From an uncultured bacterium (GTDB taxonomy: Bacteria > Bacillota > Negativicutes > Acidaminococcales > Acidaminococcaceae), in assembly GCA_905215645.1 (NCBI GenBank), contig CAJMQS010000005.1:1-64000 (forward strand): a stretch of DNA of 64,000 nt. Reading direction: 5' to 3'. This document shows, in pieces, positions 39,897 through 48,947 of this stretch. Position 1 is the first letter of the stretch. Every line of letters begins with the position of its first letter. The notes below the pieces were generated by a model. The model worked only from the letters and a program-made list of their open reading frames with translations, searched no databases and was not told the origin of the DNA. A program made the translations under genes and the position numbers.

Positions 39897-41147
39897 ATGG
39901 CAAATACGGAAGAACTGAACAAAGAGGCACTGGAACTCCATGCCAAGAACCACGGGAAGCTGGAGGTGCGCTGCAAGGTGCCCCTGGAGAACGGCCATGA
40001 CCTGTCTCTGGCCTATACTCCTGGGGTGGCGGAACCCTGCCGGAAGATCAAGGAGAATCCGGATCTTTCCTTCGAATACACCTGGCGGGGCAATATGGTG
40101 GCCGTGATCAGCGACGGCACCCGGGTCCTGGGCTTAGGGGACATTGGTCCGGAAGCCGCCATGCCCGTCATGGAAGGGAAAGCTGTGCTGTATAAGAAAT
40201 TCGGGGACGTGGATTCTGTGCCCATCTGCATCGATGCCAAAGATCCGGAAGAATTCGTCAACATCGTAGAAAAACTCCAGCCTTCCTTCGGAGGCATCAA
40301 CCTGGAAGATATCTCTTCCCCCAAATGCTATGCGGTGGAAGCGGAATTGATCAAACGGTGCAAGATCCCTGTCTTCCACGACGACCAGCATGGCACCGCC
40401 ATCATCGCCTGCGCGGCCATCATGGGGGCCCTCCGGTATGTGAAGAAGGACATCAGCAAGGTGAAAGTGGTGGTGAACGGCTGCGGAGCTGCTGGTTCCG
40501 CCATCGGCAAGCTGCTGGTGCGCCTGGGGGTCAAAGACCTGACCATGATCGATGTCCACGGGGCTGTCTATGAAGGACGTCCAGGAGAAATGGACATGGC
40601 CACTGCATACTTGGCCAGCGTCACCAACCAGCGCCATTACCAGGGTGATCTGAAAGGGGCCGTGAAAGGGGCTGATGTGCTCCTGGGGGTTTCTGCTCCC
40701 CGGCTGTTCACCAAGGAAATCATCCAAAGCATGAACCAGGATGCCATCGTATTCGCCCTGGCCAACCCGGTGCCGGAAACTACCTATGAAGAAGCCAGGG
40801 CGGCCGGGGCTGCCGTAGCCGGGACGGGCCGGAGCGATGCCCCTAACCAGGTAAACAATGTATGTGTATTCCCAGGTGTGTTCCGGGGGGCCCTGGATGT
40901 CCGGGCTTCTGCCATCACGGAAGAGATGAAAGTGGCTGCGGTGAAAGCCATCACCGGTCTGATCCCGGACGATGAACTGCGGGAAGACTATGTGGTGCCC
41001 GGTGCCTTTGACCGGCGGATCGTCCCTGCTATCGCCGCTGCTGTAGCCAAAGTAGCTATGGAACAGGGCATCGCCCGGATCAAGCGGGACCCGGAAGAAA
41101 TCCGGAAAGAAGCTGCAGAACGGGTGGAACGGAATTGGAATGCGTGA
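39897..41147 (+). CDS. Malic enzyme (malate dehydrogenase, oxaloacetate-decarboxylating)
   Basis: This 416-residue short-type malic enzyme oxidatively decarboxylates malate to pyruvate. SLAYTPGVAEPC, ISDGTRVLGLGDIGP, the metal-binding FHDDQHGTAII and nucleotide-binding VVNGCGAAGSAIGK are intact. The C-terminal phosphotransacetylase-like domain of MaeB is absent. It would feed fermentative pyruvate metabolism. GAAAGGAGC precedes the start. Coenzyme preference is not decided by the motif. Confidence 0.94.
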   Translation: MANTEELNKEALELHAKNHGKLEVRCKVPLENGHDLSLAYTPGVAEPCRKIKENPDLSFEYTWRGNMVAVISDGTRVLGLGDIGPEAAMPVMEGKAVLYKKFGDVDSVPICIDAKDPEEFVNIVEKLQPSFGGINLEDISSPKCYAVEAELIKRCKIPVFHDDQHGTAIIACAAIMGALRYVKKDISKVKVVVNGCGAAGSAIGKLLVRLGVKDLTMIDVHGAVYEGRPGEMDMATAYLASVTNQRHYQGDLKGAVKGADVLLGVSAPRLFTKEIIQSMNQDAIVFALANPVPETTYEEARAAGAAVAGTGRSDAPNQVNNVCVFPGVFRGALDVRASAITEEMKVAAVKAITGLIPDDELREDYVVPGAFDRRIVPAIAAAVAKVAMEQGIARIKRDPEEIRKEAAERVERNWNA

Positions 41148-41205
41148 TTTTTCCGCTGGGCGGAAAAATCGGTTGACAGCTGATAAAGCAGAAAGGGAGG
41201 AAAAA

Positions 41206-42030
41206 ATGATGAAAAAACTGGCACTGGTCCTGGCGGGGCTCCTGGCCTTGGCCGGCATCGCCGGGGGCTGCGGAAGCTCCACCGGCAGCAAGCCTGCAGG
41301 GGGCGACAAGAAAGTGGTCCTGAAGGTGGGGGCATCTCCGGTTCCCCATGCCGAAATCCTGGAAAAAGTGAAACCGATCTTGGCCAAGGATGGGGTGGAT
41401 CTCCAGGTGGTGGAATTCACTGATTATGTAAAACCCAACCTGAGCCTCAGCGACAAAGAAATTGACGCCAACTTCTTCCAGCATCTGCCGTATCTGGAAA
41501 AGTTCTGCAAGGACCGGAACCTGTCCCTGGTTTCCGTGGGCAAGGTCCACATCGAACCCATGGGAGTGTATTCCCGGAAGATCAAAGACATCAAAGCCGT
41601 GCCTGAGGGTGCCAAAGTGGCCATCCCAAACGATCCCACCAACGGCGGCCGTGCCCTGGCCATCCTGGAAAAAGCCGGTCTCCTGAAGCTGAAAGAAGGG
41701 GTGGGGGTGCTGGCTACTGCCAACGACATCGTAGAGAACCCCAAGAACCTCCAGATCACCGAAGCGGAAGCTGCCATGTTGCCCCGGACCCTGGATGATG
41801 TGGATCTGGCTGTGATCAACTCCAACTTCGCCATGGAAGCCAAGCTGAATCCCACCAAAGATGCCCTGTTCATCGAAGCCAAAGATTCTCCTTACGCCAA
41901 CATCGTGGCCGTCCGCAAAGGGGACGAAAACCGTCCGGAAATCCAGAAACTGATGAAAGCCCTGAACAGCCCGGAAGTGAAGAAGTTCATCGAAGAGAAA
42001 TACAAGGGCGCCATCGTTCCGGCATTCTGA
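41206..42030 (+). CDS. MetQ/NlpA family substrate-binding lipoprotein
   Basis: This 274-residue binding protein of the methionine uptake (MetQ/NlpA) family has lipobox AGGC with Cys22. The mature part has VGASPVPHAEILE, VVEFTDYVKPN, DANFFQHLPYL and IPNDPTNGGRALAILEKAGL. Start is ATG 41206 after AGGGAGG (41209 also possible). Family members bind methionine or a dipeptide. The ATPase and permease genes (metN, metI) are not in this window, so it is an orphan here. Confidence 0.9.
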   Translation: MMKKLALVLAGLLALAGIAGGCGSSTGSKPAGGDKKVVLKVGASPVPHAEILEKVKPILAKDGVDLQVVEFTDYVKPNLSLSDKEIDANFFQHLPYLEKFCKDRNLSLVSVGKVHIEPMGVYSRKIKDIKAVPEGAKVAIPNDPTNGGRALAILEKAGLLKLKEGVGVLATANDIVENPKNLQITEAEAAMLPRTLDDVDLAVINSNFAMEAKLNPTKDALFIEAKDSPYANIVAVRKGDENRPEIQKLMKALNSPEVKKFIEEKYKGAIVPAF

Positions 42031-42040
42031 GGTCCGTGTC

Positions 42041-42310
42041 ATGCCCAACACCATCGTTTATGAAGACGGAACGGCTTTCCATCCCGGTTCCTATCTGGAA
42101 GACCTGCTCACCGAATGGGAGATGACCCCAGCCCAGTTTGCCCATAAGCTGGGGAAACCGGTGGAAACGGTCCAAGAGCTGCTGGAAGGGGCCATCCCGG
42201 TGGACCTGGAACTGGCTAGCAAACTGGAGGAAGCTACGGAAATCAGTGCAGCAGCCTGGCTGAACCTGCAGTTTATGTTCGATGAGAAAGTGGAAGCCCA
42301 CAAGAAATAA
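42041..42310 (+). CDS. HigA/XRE-like helix-turn-helix protein without toxin
   Basis: This 89-residue protein resembles HigA antitoxins: FHPGSYLEDLLTEWEMTPAQFAHKLGKPVETVQELLEG, then ISAAAWLNLQFMFDE, the standard VapI/HigA helix arrangement. It lies 10 bp after the lipoprotein gene, probably in the same transcript. A HigB toxin would normally precede it, but no such gene is seen, so it is a solitary regulator. A terminator follows at 42338-42368. Confidence 0.82.
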   Translation: MPNTIVYEDGTAFHPGSYLEDLLTEWEMTPAQFAHKLGKPVETVQELLEGAIPVDLELASKLEEATEISAAAWLNLQFMFDEKVEAHKK

Positions 42311-42314
42311 CAGT

Positions 42315-43169
42315 TCAATAGTTCGTCCAGAACAGACGGGCGGTCTCGTGGAGAGGCCGCCCTTTTTTGCGCACCAGGCAGACCTGACTGGCTAGAGCGG
42401 CTTCTTCCACAGGAACGGCTATCAGACCGTGGCTCAGGGAGACCACCGATTCCGGCACCAGAGCGATTCCCAGCCCCGCCTGGGCCCACTGGAGACAGCT
42501 CCGGGCATCGTCTGCCAGGCAGCGGAAATACAGGGAGAAATCACGCTTCCGGCAGGTTTCCTGGATGATCCGCTCCCAGCGGCGGTAGCCCAAAAGGGCC
42601 AGATTTTGGAGGGCTTCCAGGGAAAGCGCATCCGGCAGAGGGGAGGGGAACAGTTCCTGGACTCCCACGGCACAGAAACTTTCCTGGCAGAGGACTTTCC
42701 GATCCACCCGGGAATGGGAGAAAGGCGTCCGGATCACCGCCAGATCGATGGCTTCCTTTTCCAAGGCATCCAGCAGCTGGTAGGTGTTCCCCTCGTAGAG
42801 CTGGAAGGAAATCTTCGGATACCGCTGGATGAAATACCGGACGCCCCGGAAAAAATGCTCCCCGGTCCCGGAAGAAATCATCCCCAGGTGGAGGCTTCCC
42901 TTCTTCCCCAGCTGGAAATTCTTCATGTCCTCCTGGGCGGCCAGGGTCAGGCTCTGGATCCGTTTGGCGGTGTCATAGAGGCTTTGGCCGGCCTCGGTGA
43001 GCCGGATCTTCCGGCTGCCCCGTTCCAGGAGACGGACTCCGCACTGGGCTTCCAGCCGCTGGAGCTGGAGGGAGACCGGGGGCTGGGTCAAGTTCAGGCG
43101 CCGGGCCCCGGCGGAGATGGAGCCTTCTTCCACCACGGCAATGAGACAGTTCAGCTGTTCCAGATTCAT
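42315..43169 (-). CDS. LysR family transcriptional regulator
   Basis: This 284-residue LysR protein starts MNLEQLNCLIAVVEEGSISAGARRLNLTQPPVSLQLQRLE, with the helix-turn-helix at residues 18-37, and carries an effector-binding domain with HLGMISSG and IDLAVIRTPF. The start at 43169 has GGGAGG 7 bases before it. It is divergent from the ABC exporter genes, with a 19-bp palindrome (43205-43223) between the two, and so probably controls them and itself. Confidence 0.9.
   Translation of the reverse strand: MNLEQLNCLIAVVEEGSISAGARRLNLTQPPVSLQLQRLEAQCGVRLLERGSRKIRLTEAGQSLYDTAKRIQSLTLAAQEDMKNFQLGKKGSLHLGMISSGTGEHFFRGVRYFIQRYPKISFQLYEGNTYQLLDALEKEAIDLAVIRTPFSHSRVDRKVLCQESFCAVGVQELFPSPLPDALSLEALQNLALLGYRRWERIIQETCRKRDFSLYFRCLADDARSCLQWAQAGLGIALVPESVVSLSHGLIAVPVEEAALASQVCLVRKKGRPLHETARLFWTNY
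42338..42368 (+). terminator. Terminator of the MetQ/HigA-like transcript
   Basis: GGGCGG (42338-42343) pairs with CCGCCC (42357-42362), with an added TCTC/GAGA stem, followed by six T. It lies inside the convergent end of the LysR gene. Confidence 0.78.
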
Positions 43170-43204
43170 ATTCCATCCTCCCATATAGAAAATATATAAT
43201 TCTC

Positions 43205-43223
43205 AATAGATTCAATATCTATT
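43205..43223. promoter_or_regulatory. Palindromic LysR-type operator
   Basis: AATAGAT-TCAAT-ATCTATT is a perfect 7-bp inverted repeat in the AT-rich divergent intergenic region, of the size and symmetry of a LysR recognition site. Confidence 0.65.
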
Positions 43224-43277
43224 ATATAGCAATCTTGGTGGTAAGATAAAGGCAGTCCAAAAAATGAGGTGCGTATC

Positions 43278-45035
43278 ATGAAAAACTTCCTTCCCTATTT
43301 TCGGGGATATGGCTGGGACTGCTTCCTGGCCCCTGTGTTCAAACTGCTGGAAGCCCTGATGGACCTGGCCGTACCTCTGGTGATCGCCGCCATGATCAAC
43401 CAGGGACTGGACAGCAGCGACAAAGGCTTTCTGTTCCGCTGCTTCCTGATGCTCATGGGGCTCATGGTCCTGGGCATGGGTTTTTCCTTCACTGCCCAGT
43501 ATTTTGCTGCCAGGGGCAGCGTGGGGGTGGTGACCCGGCTCCGGCAGGCCCTGTTCGACCACATCCAGGGGCTGTCCTACAAGGAACTGGATACCCTGGG
43601 CACCGATACCCTGATCACTCGGCTCACCAGCGATGTGACGCAGGTCCAGACGGGCCTGAACCTGGCCCTGCGGCTGCTGCTCCGGAGTCCTTTCATCGTG
43701 TTTGGGTCCATGGTCATGGCCTTCTTCATCGATGTGCCCAGCGCCCTGGTGTTTGCCATTTCTATTCCTCTGCTCCTTGTTGTGGTGCTGGGGGTCATGG
43801 GCCGGAGCATCCCCTTGTTCAAACGGGTCCAGGAAGCCCTGGATCGGCTGCTCCAGACCACCCGGGAAAACCTCACCGGGGTCCGGGTGATCCGGGCTTT
43901 TTGCCAGGAAAAAACAGAGGTGGAAGAATTCGACAGCCGGAACGCGGACCTGACCCGGAAGAATCTCCATGTAGGCCGCTGGTCCGCCTTGATGACCCCG
44001 GGGACCTACCTATTGGTGAACCTGGCCACGGTGATCCTGATCCGCCAGGGAGCCCTCCGGGTAGAAATGGGTGCCATGGCTCAAGGGGATGTGGTAGCTC
44101 TTTACAACTATATGGCCCAGATGATCATTGAACTGGTGAAGCTGGGCAGCATGGTGATCACGCTGAATAAATCGGCAGCCTGTGCAAGCCGTATCCAGGG
44201 TATCCTGGAGGTGAAAAGCTCCATGACCAGTCCCGCTGCTTACGGACCCCTTCAACCGGTGAGCGGGGGACCGGCCGTGGCTTTCCATCATGTATCCTTT
44301 GGCTATGCCGGAGGTGCCGAAGCCGTCACAGATTTGGATTTTGCCATTCCCAAGAGCAGTACCGTAGGGATTATCGGGGGCACCGGCAGCGGCAAGACCA
44401 CCTTGGTGGACCTGATCCCTCGTTTCTATGATGTGACCCGGGGCAGTGTGGAAGTGGAAGGACGGGACGTGCGGGAGTACCCCGCCGGGAAGCTTTTGGA
44501 AAAAATCGCCCTGGTGCCCCAGAAAGCCGTGCTCTTTGAAGGAACCATCCGGGATAACCTGCGCTGGGGCAAGGCCGATGCCACCGATGAAGAACTCTGG
44601 CAGGCATTGGAAACTGCCCAGGCCAAAGATGTGGTGCTGGGGAAGGAAGGCCAGCTGGACGCCCTGGTGGAACAGGGGGGACGGAACCTGTCCGGAGGTC
44701 AGAAACAGCGGCTGACCATTGCCCGTGCCCTGGTGAAACGCCCGGAGATCCTGATCCTGGATGATTCCGCCAGTGCCCTGGATTTTGCCACCGACCTCCG
44801 TCTCCGCCAGGCTATCAAGGCCCTGGAAGGGGAAATGACCGTATTCATCGTATCCCAGCGGACCAGCAGCGTCCGGCAGGCAGATTTGATCCTGGTGCTG
44901 GACGATGGGAAACTGGTAGGCCAGGGAACCCACCTCCAGCTGCTGGAGACCTGCCCGGTGTACCAGGAAATCTTCGATTCCCAGTATCCCGGCCGGCGGG
45001 CGGAAGAAATCCGCCAAGGAAAGGAGGAAGCCTGA
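43278..45035 (+). CDS. ABC exporter half-transporter with degenerate ATP site (subunit 1)
   Basis: This 585-residue fusion has a six-helix membrane domain followed by an ATPase. Walker A GGTGSGKTTL, signature LSGGQKQRL and Walker B ILILDDSASALD are readable; the catalytic Glu after Walker B is Asp, so its own ATP site is probably weak. With the next gene it forms a heterodimer of the LmrCD/BmrCD/TmrAB type. Start ATG 43278 has GAGGTG about 7 bases upstream. The substrate is unknown; such exporters often expel drugs. Confidence 0.92.
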   Translation: MKNFLPYFRGYGWDCFLAPVFKLLEALMDLAVPLVIAAMINQGLDSSDKGFLFRCFLMLMGLMVLGMGFSFTAQYFAARGSVGVVTRLRQALFDHIQGLSYKELDTLGTDTLITRLTSDVTQVQTGLNLALRLLLRSPFIVFGSMVMAFFIDVPSALVFAISIPLLLVVVLGVMGRSIPLFKRVQEALDRLLQTTRENLTGVRVIRAFCQEKTEVEEFDSRNADLTRKNLHVGRWSALMTPGTYLLVNLATVILIRQGALRVEMGAMAQGDVVALYNYMAQMIIELVKLGSMVITLNKSAACASRIQGILEVKSSMTSPAAYGPLQPVSGGPAVAFHHVSFGYAGGAEAVTDLDFAIPKSSTVGIIGGTGSGKTTLVDLIPRFYDVTRGSVEVEGRDVREYPAGKLLEKIALVPQKAVLFEGTIRDNLRWGKADATDEELWQALETAQAKDVVLGKEGQLDALVEQGGRNLSGGQKQRLTIARALVKRPEILILDDSASALDFATDLRLRQAIKALEGEMTVFIVSQRTSSVRQADLILVLDDGKLVGQGTHLQLLETCPVYQEIFDSQYPGRRAEEIRQGKEEA

Positions 45036-46772
45036 ATGAAGCAGAATAATTCCAGCTGGGAAACCTTGAAAAAAGTCTGGAAGGTCATCGATGCCTATCG
45101 TCTGCTCCTGATAGGGAGCCTGGTGCTGGCCGGGGCTTCTGTAGCCCTCCAGCTCTATGTGCCCATCCTGTTCGGCCGGGCTATCGACGGGATCCCAGGG
45201 CCGGGACAGGTGGATTTCGCCCTGGTGGGCCGCTATACCTCCCAGATTATTTTCCTGGTGATCCTGTCCAGCCTGGCCACTTGGGCCATGAATCTCATCA
45301 ACAACAAGCTGGCCTTCAATACTGTCCGGGATATCCGGAGCCGGGCCATCCGCCAGATCCAACAGCTGCCCCTGTCCTTCTTGGACAGCCACAGCACCGG
45401 GGACCTGGTCCAACGGGTGATCGCCGATGTGGACCAGATCTCTGACGGGCTGCTCCTGGGGTTCACCCAGCTGTTTTCCGGGCTGGTGACCATCATGCTG
45501 ACTCTATACTTCATGTTTTCCACTCACCGGACCATTTCCCTGATGGTCATCGTCCTGACTCCGCTCAGCTTCCTGGTGGCCAAATTCATCGCCAGCCGGT
45601 CTTACAAGCTGTTCCAGGACCAGACCGCCATCCGAGGGAGGCAGACGGCCCTCATCAACGAAACCATCGGCAACGAAAAAGTGGTGAAGGCCTTCTGCCA
45701 TGAAGAACGCTCTTCGGACCAGTTCCGGTCCCTCAACGGAGACCTGCAGCAGGCCACCCAGGGTGCCCTGTTCTACAGCTCTCTCACCAACCCTTCTACT
45801 CGGGCAGTGAACAACGCCATCTATGCTTTGGTGGCTCTGGTGGGGTGCTGGGAGATCCTGGCCGGGGGACTTACCGTAGGAGGGCTCACCGTGCTGCTGT
45901 ACTACGCCAATCAGTATATGAAGCCTTTTACGGATATCAGCTCCGTTGTCACTGAGCTCCAGAATGCCTTGGCCTGCGCAGCCCGGGTGTTTGCCCTGAT
46001 CGAAGAGAGAACTCAGAGCGCTGATCCGGACCTGCAGCTGGTGTTCCAGGAAGGCCGGATGGAAATCGATCATGTGTATTTTTCCTACGATAAAAAACGG
46101 CCTCTGCTCGAAGACTTCAACTTCCAGGTAGAACCGGGCCAGACTACGGCCATCGTAGGGCCTACTGGCTGCGGCAAGAGCACCTTCATCAACCTGCTCA
46201 TGCGGTTCTACGATGTGGATCGGGGGACCATTGCTATCGACGGCCAGGATACCGGGAAAGTGGACCGGCACTCCCTCCGTCGGACCTATGGGATGGTGCT
46301 CCAGGAAACCTGGCTGAAACAGGGGACCATCCGGGAGAACATCGCCTTCGGGAAACCGGGAGCCACCGAAGAAGAGATCATCCAGGCCGCCCAGGAAGCC
46401 CACAGCTGGGAATTCATCCGCCGGCTGCCCCAGGGACTGGATACGGTGGTGGACGATGACAGCCTGAGCCAGGGTCAGAAGCAGCTCCTGTGCATCACCC
46501 GGGTGATGCTGGCCCTGCCGCCCATGCTGATCCTGGACGAAGCCACTTCCAGCATCGATACCCGGACCGAGATCCAGATCCAGAACGCCTTTGCCAAGCT
46601 CATGGAAGGACGGACCAGTTTCATCGTGGCACACCGGCTTTCCACCATCCGCAATGCAGACCGGATCCTAGTGATGAAAGACGGCAGGATCATCGAACAG
46701 GGGAACCACGAAAGCCTCATGGCCCAGGGGGGGTTCTACAAGGAACTGTACAACAGTCAGTTTGCAGGGTGA
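45036..46772 (+). CDS. ABC exporter half-transporter with canonical ATP site (subunit 2)
   Basis: This 578-residue partner has Walker A GPTGCGKST, Walker B MLILDEATSSIDTRTE with the catalytic Glu, and H-loop VAHRLSTIRNADR. Its signature is LSQGQKQLL, differing from LSGGQ, as is usual for the subunit whose signature completes the degenerate site of the other. The start immediately follows the preceding stop. Together they form the transporter. Confidence 0.93.
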   Translation: MKQNNSSWETLKKVWKVIDAYRLLLIGSLVLAGASVALQLYVPILFGRAIDGIPGPGQVDFALVGRYTSQIIFLVILSSLATWAMNLINNKLAFNTVRDIRSRAIRQIQQLPLSFLDSHSTGDLVQRVIADVDQISDGLLLGFTQLFSGLVTIMLTLYFMFSTHRTISLMVIVLTPLSFLVAKFIASRSYKLFQDQTAIRGRQTALINETIGNEKVVKAFCHEERSSDQFRSLNGDLQQATQGALFYSSLTNPSTRAVNNAIYALVALVGCWEILAGGLTVGGLTVLLYYANQYMKPFTDISSVVTELQNALACAARVFALIEERTQSADPDLQLVFQEGRMEIDHVYFSYDKKRPLLEDFNFQVEPGQTTAIVGPTGCGKSTFINLLMRFYDVDRGTIAIDGQDTGKVDRHSLRRTYGMVLQETWLKQGTIRENIAFGKPGATEEEIIQAAQEAHSWEFIRRLPQGLDTVVDDDSLSQGQKQLLCITRVMLALPPMLILDEATSSIDTRTEIQIQNAFAKLMEGRTSFIVAHRLSTIRNADRILVMKDGRIIEQGNHESLMAQGGFYKELYNSQFAG

Positions 46773-46815
46773 GAGAGGACTGCCGCATGAGGTTTACCCA
46801 CGTGCAGCAGCCCTC

Positions 46816-46844
46816 TTGTCTTCCTTGCCCCAGCGTGCTACAAT
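46816..46844 (+). promoter_or_regulatory. Promoter of the small coiled-coil protein gene
   Basis: TTGTCT at 46816-46821 and TACAAT at 46839-46844 with a 17-bp spacer. Confidence 0.65.
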
Positions 46845-46871
46845 GGGGAAAATCTTGAAGGAGGGTCCGGT

Positions 46872-47198
46872 ATGACTCGATTCCAGAAAATCGTCGTTGC
46901 CCTGCTGACCGTCAATATGCTGGCTACCGTGGGCCTGTATCTGCGCCTGGACAGCCAGGAGCTGCTGCTGGAAAAGGAAGTCCGCAGCATGAAACGGGAT
47001 ATCCTGGGGACCCGGTATGATGATACCAATCTGAAGAACAGCCTGGCCAGCCTGGAAAAACAGGTGGGGAAGCTGGGCGAAGATACCCGGAAAGCCATGG
47101 AAAAACCGGAAGCCCCGGCCCCTAAGCCGGAACAGCCGGCTCCCAAGACCAAAGGGTCCGGGATCCAGGGATTTTTGGATAAACTGTTTGGGAAGTGA
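46872..47198 (+). CDS. Small membrane-anchored coiled-coil protein
   Basis: This 108-residue protein has an N-terminal membrane segment (IVVALLTVNMLATVGLYL), then a charged helix that looks like a coiled coil (DSQELLLEKEVRSMKRDIL through LASLEKQVGKLGEDTRKAM), a Pro/Ala/Lys-rich linker (EAPAPKPEQPAPK) and a basic helix ending FLDKLFGK. It has its own promoter and GAAGGAGG site. No family is recognised; the design suggests an envelope spacer or scaffold. Confidence 0.75.
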   Translation: MTRFQKIVVALLTVNMLATVGLYLRLDSQELLLEKEVRSMKRDILGTRYDDTNLKNSLASLEKQVGKLGEDTRKAMEKPEAPAPKPEQPAPKTKGSGIQGFLDKLFGK

Positions 47199-47256
47199 GA
47201 AGAGGGGGCTGCGCAGGCAACGACCCTATCAAACTGCAGAGCTGCTATACGGAGTA

Positions 47257-47299
47257 AGAGACCGGGACCGGGGATTTGTTTCCTCAGGTCCCGGTCTCT
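47257..47299. promoter_or_regulatory. Long hairpin abutting the -10 box of the DUF4127 gene
   Basis: AGAGACCGGGACC (47257-47269) and GGTCCCGGTCTCT (47287-47299) form a perfect 13-bp inverted repeat with a 17-base loop. It has no T-run. The TATAAT at 47304-47309 starts 5 bases after it, so the palindrome covers the -35 region and may be an operator rather than a terminator. Confidence 0.6.
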
Positions 47300-47339
47300 A
47301 TGGTATAATGACACTATTCAAAGGAAAAGAGGTGGCATT

Positions 47340-48923
47340 TTGGGCTGGTGTAAAGGTATTGGACTATCTGTGGCGCTGCTGATGGGGCTCTGTGCGCCTG
47401 CGGCAGCGGAAAAGCTGCTTTTCATTCCCCTGGACAGCCGGCCGGTCTCCCTGGCTTATACGGTGGACAGTTTCCGGAAGGCAGGGGTGCAGGTGGTGAC
47501 CCCGCCTGGGGAATATCTGGCCAATGACCGGCAGACGGGGGACCCGGTGAAGCTCTCCCAGTGGCTGGAACAGGAAGCCCGGGGAGCAGACGGGGCGGTG
47601 GTTTCCCTGGATTCCTTGATCTACGGGGGCTTGGCCCCCTCCCGGACCCATGAGCTGGATCCCCAAGTGCTGGCCAAACGGGCAGAAGGACTGCTGGCCT
47701 TCAAAGAGAGGCATCCCGGAGTCCCAGTCTATGGCTTTGCCACCGTCATGCGGTCGCCCAAATGGAGCAGTGCCCCAGCGGAACCGGCCTATTATGCCCA
47801 ATACGGGACCCAGATCTTCCGGTGGGGCGCCCTCCGGGACCGGCAGGAACAGGGGCTGCTGGACCGGAAGGAGAGAAAGGAGCTGGCCGGGCTGGAAAAA
47901 GACCTGCCCTTGGAGATCCGCCGGGATGTGCTGGAGCGGCGGAAAAAGAACCTGTTCGTGCTGAAGGGCTTGGTCCGGGGTCTGGAAAAAGGAAAGCTGG
48001 ATTACCTCCTGATCGGCCGGGATGATTCCGCTCCCTATTCCGAAGCCCATCGGGATGCCCGGGAACTGGAGAAATCCAGCGATCCGGCATTCCGGTATAA
48101 GTTCCGGAGCTTTTCCGGGGCCGATGAACTGGGGATGGTGCTGCTGAACCGGGCCCTGAACAAAGCCCGGGGAGAGACGCCCCTGGTGTATGCTTACTAT
48201 AATGAAGGAAAGGGACCGGCCACCGTAGCCAGCTACGAAGACAGTCCCATCCGGACCAGCTATCGGCAGCATGTGCTGGCTTCCGGCGGCTATCCTGCCC
48301 AGTGGGACAAACGGGCGGATTTGGTGCTGGGAATCTATACTCCGGCAGATGGGGTGACCTTGGGGGCGGATGATCCCCGGAATGGGGAAGCCTTGGACGA
48401 AAGGGGACAGCGGTTCCTGGAAAAGACCCGGGACTATGTACAGAGGGGGGCCAATGTAGGGATCGCGGATGTGGCTTTCGGGAACGGAAGCAGCCGGGGG
48501 CTGGTCCGTGCTCTGTTGGAAGAAAAGGACGGCCAGGAGCCCCTGGGGTATCAGCTGGGGTCCTATGCCGGGTGGAATACTGCCAGCAACAGCCTAGGGT
48601 ACGCCTTGGGCCAGGGGATGCTCCGGCCCTATCTGGATCCCCAGGACCGTCAGGCACTCCTGACCGTGCGCTACCTGGATGACTGGCTGTACCAGAGCCG
48701 GGTCCGCCAAGAAGTGCGGAAGGAACTGATTTGGCCCAACCAGTGGCCGGACGGGAAACTCACGGACAGCCAAACGGAACAGGCGGAAAAAAAGGTGACG
48801 GAAAAGATGGTGCAGGAAGGAGCACCTCTTCTAGGCAAGCGGCCGGAACGATACCGGTACAGGCTGCCCTGGCACCGGACGTTCGAAGTGGCAGTGGCCC
48901 TGCGGACCAATGAAGGCTCATAA
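47340..48923 (+). CDS. DUF4127 family protein, probably exported
   Basis: This 527-residue DUF4127 protein contains FIPLDSRPVSLAYTVD, the family's start motif, VVSLDSLIYGGLAPSR and DYLLIGRDDSAPYSEAHRDARELE. Start is TTG 47340 with AAAGAGGTGG 5 bases upstream; no in-frame ATG lies nearby. The first 22 residues (KGIGLSVALLMGLCAPAAAEK) look like a signal peptide. Family function is unknown. The long palindrome before it may control expression. Confidence 0.85.
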   Translation: MGWCKGIGLSVALLMGLCAPAAAEKLLFIPLDSRPVSLAYTVDSFRKAGVQVVTPPGEYLANDRQTGDPVKLSQWLEQEARGADGAVVSLDSLIYGGLAPSRTHELDPQVLAKRAEGLLAFKERHPGVPVYGFATVMRSPKWSSAPAEPAYYAQYGTQIFRWGALRDRQEQGLLDRKERKELAGLEKDLPLEIRRDVLERRKKNLFVLKGLVRGLEKGKLDYLLIGRDDSAPYSEAHRDARELEKSSDPAFRYKFRSFSGADELGMVLLNRALNKARGETPLVYAYYNEGKGPATVASYEDSPIRTSYRQHVLASGGYPAQWDKRADLVLGIYTPADGVTLGADDPRNGEALDERGQRFLEKTRDYVQRGANVGIADVAFGNGSSRGLVRALLEEKDGQEPLGYQLGSYAGWNTASNSLGYALGQGMLRPYLDPQDRQALLTVRYLDDWLYQSRVRQEVRKELIWPNQWPDGKLTDSQTEQAEKKVTEKMVQEGAPLLGKRPERYRYRLPWHRTFEVAVALRTNEGS

Positions 48924-48947
48924 AATACATTCAGGGAGGATAAAGGT

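Noticed and set aside
42041..42310. Full toxin-antitoxin pair at the HigA-like gene
   Set aside because: No HigB-type frame exists on either side; the upstream gene is a lipoprotein and the downstream one a convergent LysR.
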